From NCBI GenBank assembly GCA_020025425.1, contig JAHHSD010000040.1, forward strand, positions 1-17,068: a stretch of DNA of 17,068 bases, read 5' to 3'. The translations under genes were made by a program, and so were the position numbers. This DNA is from Oscillospiraceae bacterium. GTDB taxonomy: Bacteria; Bacillota; Clostridia; Oscillospirales; Oscillospiraceae. The first letter of the stretch is position 1; every line of letters begins with the position of its first letter. The notes under the pieces are model-generated. The model ran no database searches, was not told the origin of the DNA, and saw only the letters and a list, made by a program, of their open reading frames with translations. Below are positions 1 to 6,628 of the stretch, in pieces.

Positions 1-262
1 TGCCGTCCAGCAGCATCTCCAGAGCCAGCTGAGCAATGGTGCAGTAGAAGGTGGCGCAGTACTCCTTGGCCATGGAGATGGTCTTCTTGTTGCTGCCCCA
101 GATGCCCATGGGCACCATGCCGGCGGCCACCACCAGCTCCACGGGAGCGTAGTAGGGCAGCACGCCAATGACCTTCTTGCCCTGCTTCTTGTACTCAGTC
201 AGTACACGATAGGGGTGCTCGGAATACTCCTTAAACTCGTTCAGCAAAACCTCGGTGCTCAT
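1..262 (-). CDS. hgdB: 2-hydroxyglutaryl-CoA dehydratase, beta subunit (5' part only, cut by window edge)
   Basis: Partial gene: 87 codons from the N-terminus are visible and the rest runs off the left edge. The product pairs with HgdA to form the oxygen-sensitive iron-sulfur dehydratase that converts (R)-2-hydroxyglutaryl-CoA to glutaconyl-CoA. The visible protein begins MSTEVLLNEFKEY and includes GVLPYYAPVELVVAAGM, PMGIWG and a YCATFYC segment; this pattern is typical of the N-terminus of HgdB/FldC-type dehydratase subunits, where such cysteines can serve as cluster ligands. The ATG at 262 overlaps the hgdA stop as ATGA (259-262), so translation is probably coupled. A GGAGG lies inside the last codons of hgdA, about 10 nt upstream. 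The product is recognised from family resemblance and operon position; the length and C-terminus cannot be judged. Confidence 0.9.
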   Translation of the reverse strand, partial: MSTEVLLNEFKEYSEHPYRVLTEYKKQGKKVIGVLPYYAPVELVVAAGMVPMGIWGSNKKTISMAKEYCATFYCTIAQLALEMLLDG

Positions 263-1707
263 TTCGCCTCGGCCTCCTTCTTCTGAATATTAGCTTCCAT
301 GGCCTCGACCAGGCCCTGGACGCGGGTCTCATACTGGGCCTCGTTAAAGTTACGAGGATCGGCCTGGTCGCCGTCGAAACCGGCGCAGGGCACACCCAGA
401 TCTTCAGTGAAGCGGCGCTGCATCTCGGCCATGTAGCCGGACCAGGGCTTGCAGGAGCGGTTGTAGTGGACCAGAACGCCATCGACCTTGTTGTCGCGGC
501 AGATGCCCTCACGCCACTCGACGCCCTGCTCGATACACACGGAGTTGGGGGCCTTGTAGTAGGCGCGGCACATCTCGTCCATGTTGTTGTACACGAAGCC
601 GAAGGCAGGGGCGTACACAACGGCGGTAACGTTGATGCCGTTCTGCTTCAGAGGCTTGAACAGGTTGGGCAGCTTGGGCCAGCAGGGGATGCCCTCGAAC
701 ATGACGCGGTACTTCTCGGGGAAGGGCAGGGTGCTGGTGCCGTTCTTGATGTTCTCCTCCAGGTCCTGAGCCAGCAGCTCAAAGGCCTCGGCGGCGGCAA
801 CCTTGCCGCGGGCGGTCACGACGTCGGCCATGTGGTTGAACAGGTCGAAGCCGCTCATGGGGGCGGGCTTGTACTGCAGGTAATCACAGACCTTCAGCCA
901 GGCCTGAGCGGTGCGGTTGGCGTTGGCACATGCATGCTCGAACTTCTTCTCGTCGAACTTCTTGCCGGTCAGCTTCTCCAGCTCCTTGATGGCGTGGTCG
1001 AACTGAGCGCGGACATAGGCCACGTTGTCGTCAGCCACTTCCACGGTGTTGTTGTAGGGGATGTCGATCATGATCAGGGGGACGTTGCACATACGGGCAA
1101 TGTTCTCGTACCACTTGGTCATGCAGTTGCAGATGTTGTTGCAGCACAGCACGAAGTCGGGCTGAGGCATACGCATCTGACGATAGGGCTTGATAGCCTC
1201 GCGGCGGCGGTCCTTCTCGGGGCCGTCGGGCAGAGCCTCGATCTCATAGATGTCGTCCAGGACGGTGTAGGGCACCTGGGTCTTGGGGTCCTTCTTGGGC
1301 TTGCCGGTCTCGGGGTCGATGACCACGTTGCCGTTCTCGTCCTTCAGGGGCTTGCCGGAAGCGGGGTTGATCACATACTCACCGGTAACAGGGTCCATCT
1401 TACGGGAAGCGCGCTTGCCGGCGGCATAGGCCAGGCTGATACGGGTGTAGCCGCAGATGTCGTTGTCGTAGCCCAGCTCCTCGGCGGCCTTACACATGAT
1501 CTCACCGTCGCGGTTGGCGGCGATACCGGCGGCCTGGTTCTCGGGGTACATGATGTTCAGGTCGAAAGCCTCAGCCAGCTCGCAGGGGAACTTGGAGCTG
1601 GACCAACCGACCAGTTTGCCCTCGGCGTGAGCCTTACGGGCATCAGCGTAGACGTCCTCAACGACCTTACGGAGGGCCTTTACGCCAGGACTTACTTCTT
1701 TAGCCAT
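259..1707 (-). CDS. hgdA: (R)-2-hydroxyglutaryl-CoA dehydratase, alpha subunit
   Basis: 482 aa. Partner of HgdB in the cytoplasmic dehydratase that removes water from (R)-2-hydroxyglutaryl-CoA by a ketyl-radical mechanism, after HgdC supplies one electron. Candidate cluster cysteines include C85 (DNDICGYTRIS), C188/C189/C193/C195 (VLCCNNICNC) and C419 (YNRSCKPWS). The N-terminal WSSSKFPCELAE and PENQAAGIAANRDGE segments match the Acidaminococcus fermentans protein as I recall it. Residues about 103-180 form a hydrophilic insertion with repeated D-P-x-T-G / N-P-x-S-G units. From memory the A. fermentans protein (about 477 aa) has a similar insertion and the Clostridium symbiosum one (about 436 aa) is shorter. 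The start ATG has GGGAGG 8 nt upstream. It lies 45 bp downstream of hgdC, and its stop overlaps the hgdB start by 4 bp. Codon use is strongly biased, as expected for an abundant catabolic enzyme. Confidence 0.96.
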   Translation of the reverse strand: MAKEVSPGVKALRKVVEDVYADARKAHAEGKLVGWSSSKFPCELAEAFDLNIMYPENQAAGIAANRDGEIMCKAAEELGYDNDICGYTRISLAYAAGKRASRKMDPVTGEYVINPASGKPLKDENGNVVIDPETGKPKKDPKTQVPYTVLDDIYEIEALPDGPEKDRRREAIKPYRQMRMPQPDFVLCCNNICNCMTKWYENIARMCNVPLIMIDIPYNNTVEVADDNVAYVRAQFDHAIKELEKLTGKKFDEKKFEHACANANRTAQAWLKVCDYLQYKPAPMSGFDLFNHMADVVTARGKVAAAEAFELLAQDLEENIKNGTSTLPFPEKYRVMFEGIPCWPKLPNLFKPLKQNGINVTAVVYAPAFGFVYNNMDEMCRAYYKAPNSVCIEQGVEWREGICRDNKVDGVLVHYNRSCKPWSGYMAEMQRRFTEDLGVPCAGFDGDQADPRNFNEAQYETRVQGLVEAMEANIQKKEAEAK

Positions 1708-1752
1708 TTTTATTTCCTCCCTTAAAAATGTGTTGCTGTTTCAGGGCCTGTT

Positions 1753-2547
1753 TCAGCCCTTGTGCTCCTTCTGATATCTGTCATAGGCGAACAGAGCAGC
1801 GCCCAATGCGCCGTTATACTGTGTCAGAGGAGACGTATGAATCGTACAGTTGAGCTCTTCCTCAAGGGCCTTGACCACACCCTCGTTCTGGGCCACGCCG
1901 CCGGTCATAACGACCTGCTCACGCTGACCCACACGGTGCACCAGGCCGGCTACGCGGCTGGCCACGGAGTGGTGAATGCCGTTGATGATGTCGCACTTGG
2001 CTGTATCCATAGACAGCTGGCTGATAACCTCGCTCTCGGCAAAGACGGTGCAGGTGGAGCTGATGGGCACATTCTTGGTGGACTGGTTGCCCAGCATGCC
2101 CAGATCCTCCACCTTCACCTCCAGCACCCGGGCCATAACGTCCAGGAACCGGCCGGTGCCGGCGGCACACTTGTCATTCATTACGAAGTTGGTCATAATG
2201 CCGTTGTCGATCTGGAGGACCTTCACATCCTGGCCGCCGATGTCAATCACAGTGTGGACCTCAGGGAACAGGAAATGAGCGCCCTTCGCATGGCAGCTAA
2301 GTTCGCTCATCTGGTGGTCAGCCAGGTCGAGCAGGGAGTTGCGTCCGTAGCCGGTGGCCAGAACGTAGCTCATCTCATCGCGGGTCATACCGGCAGTCTC
2401 CAGAACCTGAGCGATTGCACGCTGGGGACCGCTGGTGCCTGCACCGACAGAAACCAATGATTTGCTTACGATCTCCTTGCCGTCCTTGAGCATCACGCAC
2501 TTAGACGCTGTGGAACCAATGTCAATTCCGAGGGTATAAATACTCAT
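1753..2547 (-). CDS. hgdC: Activator of 2-hydroxyglutaryl-CoA dehydratase (ATP-dependent [4Fe-4S] archerase)
   Basis: 264 aa. Homodimeric ATPase of the ASKHA (acetate/sugar kinase-Hsc70-actin) fold that uses ATP to push one low-potential electron into HgdAB. The nucleotide-binding motifs are visible: LGIDIGSTASKC at the N-terminus, IDIGGQDVKV at about 101-110 and MTGGVAQN near the C-terminus. The two cysteines that bind the single bridging [4Fe-4S] cluster of the dimer are C127 (MNDKCAAGTGRF) and C166 (SSTCTVFAESEV), the same positions I recall for the A. fermentans enzyme. The start ATG follows GGAGAG by 9 nt. It lies 86 bp after gcdA, a gap containing a strong hairpin (2583-2608), and 45 bp before hgdA. 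Only substoichiometric amounts are needed in the known system, so reduced expression relative to gctAB-gcdA would make sense (inference). Confidence 0.97.
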   Translation of the reverse strand: MSIYTLGIDIGSTASKCVMLKDGKEIVSKSLVSVGAGTSGPQRAIAQVLETAGMTRDEMSYVLATGYGRNSLLDLADHQMSELSCHAKGAHFLFPEVHTVIDIGGQDVKVLQIDNGIMTNFVMNDKCAAGTGRFLDVMARVLEVKVEDLGMLGNQSTKNVPISSTCTVFAESEVISQLSMDTAKCDIINGIHHSVASRVAGLVHRVGQREQVVMTGGVAQNEGVVKALEEELNCTIHTSPLTQYNGALGAALFAYDRYQKEHKG

Positions 2548-2582
2548 AGTGAATGTCTCTCCATTAAACTAGATGAAAATGA

Positions 2583-2608
2583 CCGGGCGGCGGCGCACCG
2601 CCGCCCGG
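2583..2608 (-). other. Perfect GC-rich hairpin between gcdA and hgdC
   Basis: An 11-bp perfect inverted repeat (CCGGGCGGCGG, loop CGCA, CCGCCGCCCGG) sits in the 86-bp gap between gcdA and hgdC. Read on the transcribed minus strand, it begins about 25 nt after the gcdA stop and is followed by TCATTTTCAT, which is U-rich but not a clean U-tract. It therefore resembles an mRNA 3'-end stabiliser, a processing site or a leaky terminator more than a full intrinsic terminator. The role is inferred; the structure is read directly. Confidence 0.75.
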
Positions 2609-2633
2609 CTGAACTTCCTTGGGAAGTAAACGC

Positions 2634-4403
2634 TTACTTGTTGTTCAGGTTGTCGTAATCGCGGATGGCGCGAGGCAGCAGCATCTGGTGCATGGGGCAG
2701 ATGGTGTTGGGGTTCTGATAGCAGGAATCGGTGAAAGCCACGATGTAGTTGCGCATCATGGGCATATCCACGATCTCGTCCACCAGGCCGGCCTTGGCGC
2801 AGAAGAAGGGCTTGGACTTCTCTTCGTAGTCCTTGATCATCTCATTCATCTTGTCGATGGTGGGCTGGAGATCCTTGCCGGCCTTCTGATCCTTGGCCAG
2901 ACGGCCGGTGTACATGGCGTTGGCAGCGGTCTTGCCGTTCATGACGTTGATCTCGGTGGCAGCAGTGCCCAGAGTGAAGGCATTGTTGTCGTTGGCCTGA
3001 GGACCACCCAGGACGTAGTGAGCAGCGGCGGTGCCGTGGCGCACAACGATGGTCAGCATGGGCAGATCGCTGTTCTGGATGGAGTAGATCAGGGACTGGC
3101 CCAGACCCAGTAGCTCGGCGACCTCGGCGTCGTCGCCGACGTCGATACCGGTGGTATCCTGCAGCCAGATCATGGGGATGCGGTCACGGGCGCACAGGGT
3201 GACGAACTCGTTCATCTTGATCAGGCCCTGGCGATACAGCTTGCCGCCTGCACCCATAGCCTGGCCGTACTTCTCCATCTTGTACTCGGGGTAGTTGGGG
3301 AACACGCCCTGCTGGTTGGCGACCACGCCCACCAGCAGACCATCGACCTTGGCCAGGCCGGTGATCATCTCAGGGCCGTAGCCCTTCTTGTACTCCTGGA
3401 ACTGAGAGCCGTCGAACAGACGGCCGATGACGCCGTACATGTCGTAAGGACGGTTCTTGTTGTTCAGCACGATATCATACAGCTCGGTATCGGGCAGAGC
3501 GGGAGACTGGGAGTCGTCCACGCGGAAGAAGTCCAGGTTGTAGGAGGGCAGCATGTCAACGTACTTCTTGATGGCAGCGATGACATCCTCCTGAGCGCCA
3601 TAGACCTCACGGAAGAAGCCGGTCTGGTTGTAGTGAACACCGACGGATCCGGGAGGTGCGGCACGCAGACCCTTGGTAGCCTCGATCTGGGCCAGAGCGG
3701 CCTCCATATCGACATAAGGCTTGGGGTTCATGCCGCCCACGATGCCGGCGCCGCCCACGGCCATGTTGGCCTTCTCATGAGCGATCAGGATGGTGGGAGA
3801 AATGGAGTGATAGCCGCCGCCGGCGGGGTTGGTGCCGTGGATGCCGACGATGACGGGGATACCCAGCTGGTTCAGGTCAGCATTGCGGAAGAAGGGGGTG
3901 CCGCCGCCGCGGCGGTTGGGGTAAACCTTCTCCTGCACGGGCAGCTCAACACCGGCGCACTCCAGCAGGTAGATCAGGGGGATGCGCAGACGCTTGGCGG
4001 TATCGGAACCGCGCAGCAGATCGTCGGCCTGACCGGGGACCCAGGTACCGGCGTGCTTCTTGTTATCGGAAGCGATGATCACGCACCACTTGCCGTTGAC
4101 GCGGCCCAGACCCTTGATGATGGTGGTGGTGCCGGTCTTGTTGTTCTCGGGGTTGTACAGGCTGTTCAGGGGGCACCAGGTGCCGGCATCGACCAGCAGG
4201 GCGATGCGCTGCATGGCAGTCAGCTGGCCCTTCTCGTTCAGAGCCTCGTCGGGCTTGCCGTTCTCCAGGCTGGCCACGACCTTGTCGTGGATGTCCTCCT
4301 CAACGGCCTTCAGCTCAGCCACGTTCTCGGCGTTGGCACGGATGGGCTTGTTGCCGACGACGGGCATATTCTGGAAATAGCGGGGCATGGAATAGTTACC
4401 CAA
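2634..4403 (-). CDS. gcdA: Glutaconyl-CoA decarboxylase, alpha (carboxyltransferase) subunit
   Basis: 589 aa from the chosen start. Carboxyltransferase subunit of the sodium-translocating decarboxylase. It transfers the carboxyl group of glutaconyl-CoA to the biotin of GcdC, leaving crotonyl-CoA, and membrane subunit GcdB then releases CO2 and exports Na+. The protein has the two crotonase-like halves of the acyl-CoA carboxyltransferase family. Clear segments are RIALLVD, ASDNKKHAGTWVPGQADDLL, RRGGGTPFFRNADLNQLG, GTNPAGGGYHSIS and LQDTTGIDVGDDAEVAELLG, close to A. fermentans GcdA (587 aa) as I recall it. Start choice: AGGAGG lies 8 nt before a TTG at 4403, giving MGNYSMPRYF, which aligns with the known N-terminus (YSMPRYF). 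A TTG at 4409 is only 2 nt from the ribosome site and the ATG at 4388 is 23 nt away. The biotin and membrane subunits are absent from the window. Confidence 0.95.
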   Translation of the reverse strand: MGNYSMPRYFQNMPVVGNKPIRANAENVAELKAVEEDIHDKVVASLENGKPDEALNEKGQLTAMQRIALLVDAGTWCPLNSLYNPENNKTGTTTIIKGLGRVNGKWCVIIASDNKKHAGTWVPGQADDLLRGSDTAKRLRIPLIYLLECAGVELPVQEKVYPNRRGGGTPFFRNADLNQLGIPVIVGIHGTNPAGGGYHSISPTILIAHEKANMAVGGAGIVGGMNPKPYVDMEAALAQIEATKGLRAAPPGSVGVHYNQTGFFREVYGAQEDVIAAIKKYVDMLPSYNLDFFRVDDSQSPALPDTELYDIVLNNKNRPYDMYGVIGRLFDGSQFQEYKKGYGPEMITGLAKVDGLLVGVVANQQGVFPNYPEYKMEKYGQAMGAGGKLYRQGLIKMNEFVTLCARDRIPMIWLQDTTGIDVGDDAEVAELLGLGQSLIYSIQNSDLPMLTIVVRHGTAAAHYVLGGPQANDNNAFTLGTAATEINVMNGKTAANAMYTGRLAKDQKAGKDLQPTIDKMNEMIKDYEEKSKPFFCAKAGLVDEIVDMPMMRNYIVAFTDSCYQNPNTICPMHQMLLPRAIRDYDNLNNK

Positions 4404-4443
4404 TGTCAATTCCTCCTATTTATGTCTCGGTTGGATTAAATGA

Positions 4444-5247
4444 TTAGTCCTTGGGGACCTTGATGAAGGCCTGGCCGGGATCGATCTCCTCGCGGATGAC
4501 GCGGATAATCTCGGGAGAGGGGCCCTCGAACAGCTCGGCGCGGGACACGTCGATGTCGAAGCCGGTGTTCTCCTGAACCATCTCGGGAGTAGAGGTGGGA
4601 TAGTAGTAGGCCAGGTACATGCGCTTGGTCTTCTCATCGAACTTCATGATGCCCAGATCGGTAACGACCATCTGAGGACCACGGTTGCCGGGCAGGCCCA
4701 CCTTCTCACGGCCGCCAGGGCCGTCCATCCAGCCGCAGGAGGTGATGTAGTCGATCTTCTCCATGAAGCGGCGCTTCTGGTGCTGCATCATGATGATGGT
4801 GTTGCAGTAGGTGGCAATGCCGTTGGCGCCGCCGGAACCGGTGAAACGGGTCTGGGGCTTGACATAGTCGCCCTTGCCGTAGATGCAGGTGGAGTTCACG
4901 TTGCCGTAGGGGTCGATCTGAGCGCCGCCGATGAAGGCGACCAGACGGTCGGCGTCGTGGATCCACTCGTTGGCCTCGAAGCCGATGAAGCGGATGTTGG
5001 GCCACTGCACGGCGCAGTGAGCCATGAAGCGGTTGTCACCCACGGAACGGGGGACCTCCACAGGGGAGCAGTCCATCAGGCCGCTCTCCACGATGGGGTG
5101 GCAACTGGGGCAGACAACGCGCTTAGCCAGAGAAGCGCCGATCAGAGGCAGGCCGGTACCGACGATAACGATCTGGTTCTCCTTGATGTTCTTAGCGATG
5201 GCATAGGCCTGCATTTCCTGTTTGGTATATTTGGTGTAATCAGACAT
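4444..5247 (-). CDS. gctB: Glutaconate CoA-transferase, beta subunit
   Basis: 267 aa. Catalytic subunit of the heteromeric family I CoA-transferase that exchanges CoA between acetyl-CoA or glutaconyl-CoA and (R)-2-hydroxyglutarate. From the ATG at 5247, the glutamate in IVESGLMDCSP falls at position 54, the position of the catalytic Glu54 of A. fermentans GctB that forms the glutamyl-CoA thioester. Other family segments are VGTGLPLIGASLAKR, VPRSVGDNRFMAH, FIGGAQIDPYGNVNST and RFTGSGGANGIATY. The ATG at 5247 is preferred over an in-frame TTG at 5253 because GGGAGG lies about 9 nt upstream of the ATG, against only about 3 nt from the TTG. It begins 20 bp after gctA and ends 40 bp before the gcdA start, so the three are almost certainly cotranscribed. 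Confidence 0.96.
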   Translation of the reverse strand: MSDYTKYTKQEMQAYAIAKNIKENQIVIVGTGLPLIGASLAKRVVCPSCHPIVESGLMDCSPVEVPRSVGDNRFMAHCAVQWPNIRFIGFEANEWIHDADRLVAFIGGAQIDPYGNVNSTCIYGKGDYVKPQTRFTGSGGANGIATYCNTIIMMQHQKRRFMEKIDYITSCGWMDGPGGREKVGLPGNRGPQMVVTDLGIMKFDEKTKRMYLAYYYPTSTPEMVQENTGFDIDVSRAELFEGPSPEIIRVIREEIDPGQAFIKVPKD

Positions 5248-5267
5248 TTTCAAATACCTCCCACTTC

Positions 5268-6365
5268 TTAGTGTCTGGTGGAGTAGCCCAGGTGGGGCTC
5301 ATTCTTCAGACGCATCAGCTGAGCGCCGCCGATCACATCCAGCAGCTCCTCGTGATCCTTGACGCCGTAGACATACTTCTGCAGGTAGTCCTTGAAGGTC
5401 TCGGGGATCTTCACGCCGTTGGCAGCATCCTCGGCAGCCTGCTTGGCCTTGGCATAAGCCTCGGCGGCCTTGGCGTCGTCGGGATTCTTCTCAGCGGCCT
5501 TCTGAGCCTTGTCAGCGGCCTTGGCCAGCTGCTTGACGGCATCCTCGGCGTCCTGATACTTGGAGGCCTTGTCGTACTCCTTCAGAGCGTGGGAGTCGTT
5601 GTCGTAGTAGTTGTAGCACTGAGAGGGCCATGCACCGTAGGGAGTGTGGACAACAGCGTCAACGCACTCGCCGAAGATGCGGGTCAGGGTGGGATCGCGG
5701 CGGATGTACTCATCGCTCACCAGCTCCTCGCAGGTCACGATGACCTTGCGGGCGGCAACGGCAATGTCAACATCGTGGAACTCGTCGCCCTCGATGATGC
5801 AGGTGCCGTCGGGAGAGGCCTTCTGAACGTGGATGATGGCGGTGTCCAGCTTGGGCACGGGCACAGCAACAACCTTCTCACCGGGGTTGAAGGGATTCTC
5901 CACTTCGACGCACTTCAGATCGTCGACCTTGTCCAGAGCCTTGCGCTGCTCCTCGCTGATGCCCCAGTACTTCATCAGGCCGGAACCCTGCATCAGGCGG
6001 ACAGGCAGGTAAGGCAGACCCAGGGAAGCGGCGTGCAGCTGCAGCATCAGGACGTCCTGGGAGTAGTCCTCATAGGTCAGCTTGCCGGCCTCGATGGCGG
6101 CGCGGAAGCGACGGGACACGTTGGTGTAGCCGGAGTTGGCGGTGTAGCAGTTGATGTATGCCTTGACACGACCCTCGCCGATCATCATGTCCCAGTCGCC
6201 GCCGGCAGGTCCGGCCCAGACAGTGAAGTCGGTCTGACCCTGGCGCAGGATCTCGGAGAGAGCTGCGTAGGGCTTACGGTTGGTGGTAAAGCCGCCGAAG
6301 CAGATGCAGTCTCCGCTCTCGACGAATTTTGCCACGGCGTCATGCATGGAATACACTTTGTTCAT
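5268..6365 (-). CDS. gctA: Glutaconate CoA-transferase, alpha subunit, with an Ala/Lys-rich insertion
   Basis: 365 aa. Partner of GctB; first gene of the glutamate fermentation operon. Family segments are visible in order: AVAKFVESGDCICFGGFTT (10-28), AGPAGGDWDM (51-60), YINCYTANSGYTNVSRRF (70-87), LMQGSGL (124-130), KVVAVPVPKLDTAIIHVQ (164-181), VTCEELVSDEYIRRDPT (210-226) and the C-terminal VKDHEELLDVIGGAQLM. Residues about 272-322 are an extra Ala/Lys/Glu/Asp-rich stretch with no counterpart in the roughly 320-aa A. fermentans GctA as I recall it. The frame stays open through it, so it is an insertion rather than an error. Start: the ATG at 6365 follows AAGGGG by 8 nt and gives the family N-terminus MNKVYSMHDA. 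An upstream extension of the frame to 6548 has no family match and runs through the promoter region. Confidence 0.95.
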   Translation of the reverse strand: MNKVYSMHDAVAKFVESGDCICFGGFTTNRKPYAALSEILRQGQTDFTVWAGPAGGDWDMMIGEGRVKAYINCYTANSGYTNVSRRFRAAIEAGKLTYEDYSQDVLMLQLHAASLGLPYLPVRLMQGSGLMKYWGISEEQRKALDKVDDLKCVEVENPFNPGEKVVAVPVPKLDTAIIHVQKASPDGTCIIEGDEFHDVDIAVAARKVIVTCEELVSDEYIRRDPTLTRIFGECVDAVVHTPYGAWPSQCYNYYDNDSHALKEYDKASKYQDAEDAVKQLAKAADKAQKAAEKNPDDAKAAEAYAKAKQAAEDAANGVKIPETFKDYLQKYVYGVKDHEELLDVIGGAQLMRLKNEPHLGYSTRH

Positions 6366-6465
6366 GGTAAAATCCCCTTTACAAAAGATTTTTGGATTTG
6401 CTGGTTCTCGTGTATACGTGCGATGAGAAGACAGTTTTGCCTGATTTTTCATCTTGGATAAGTCT

Positions 6466-6496
6466 ATCATACGATGTGCAAAATTTCTTTTGCTAA
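6466..6496 (-). promoter_or_regulatory. Possible promoter of the gctAB-gcdA-hgdCAB operon
   Basis: On the minus strand, TATGAT (6466-6471) is a good -10 element. The best -35 match is TTAGCA at 6491-6496 with a long 19-nt spacer; with a 17-nt spacer the sequence is AGCAAA, a poor -35. A good -10 with a poor -35 overlapped by repeated half-sites is typical of activator-dependent promoters, which fits the divergent AraC-family gene. The implied leader before gctA is about 95 nt. Prediction only. Confidence 0.45.
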
Positions 6497-6514
6497 TTTG
6501 GCAAAAAGTTTGCA
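6477..6514. promoter_or_regulatory. Nested inverted repeats, probable operator between gctA and the araC-type gene
   Basis: Four related half-sites occur in 38 bp: TGCAAA (6477-6482), TTTTGC (6488-6493), GCAAAA (6501-6506) and TTTGCA (6509-6514). The outer pair and the inner pair are each perfect inverted repeats around a shared centre. They overlap the predicted -35 elements of both divergent promoters. This is a natural candidate binding site for the adjacent AraC-family protein. The repeats are seen directly; the binding partner is inferred. Confidence 0.6.
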
Positions 6515-6538
6515 TATCTTCTCCTCGCATGTTATAAT
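6510..6538 (+). promoter_or_regulatory. Promoter of the AraC-family regulator gene
   Basis: A consensus -10 TATAAT (6533-6538) follows TTGCAT (6510-6515) at an exact 17-nt spacing, which suits a sigma-A promoter. The -35 lies within the TTTGCA half-site of the nested repeat, so the regulator probably controls its own transcription. The leader to the ATG at 6629 is about 85 nt and includes a short GCAGG/CCTGC stem (6554-6568) of uncertain meaning. Confidence 0.7.
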
Positions 6539-6628
6539 ACCACAACAAGGGATGCAGGACAACCCTGCGCTCCAGTAATTTACACAGTTTTTTTGATTTT
6601 CGGCACTTTTTAGAACTGAGGTGTACGT

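Noticed and set aside
466..1725. Long plus-strand open frame opposite hgdA; similar long plus-strand frames at 3633-4439, 5271-6461, 9627-11471, 13335-14663 and 15269-16954
   Set aside because: They are antisense to clear, family-recognised minus-strand genes, have low-complexity Val/Gly/His/Leu/Gln-rich translations and no family motifs. Strong GC bias at third codon positions creates such frames.
6366..6548. N-terminal extension of gctA from 6548
   Set aside because: It runs through the divergent promoter region, has no match to the CoA-transferase N-terminus, and the ATG at 6365 has a proper ribosome binding site.
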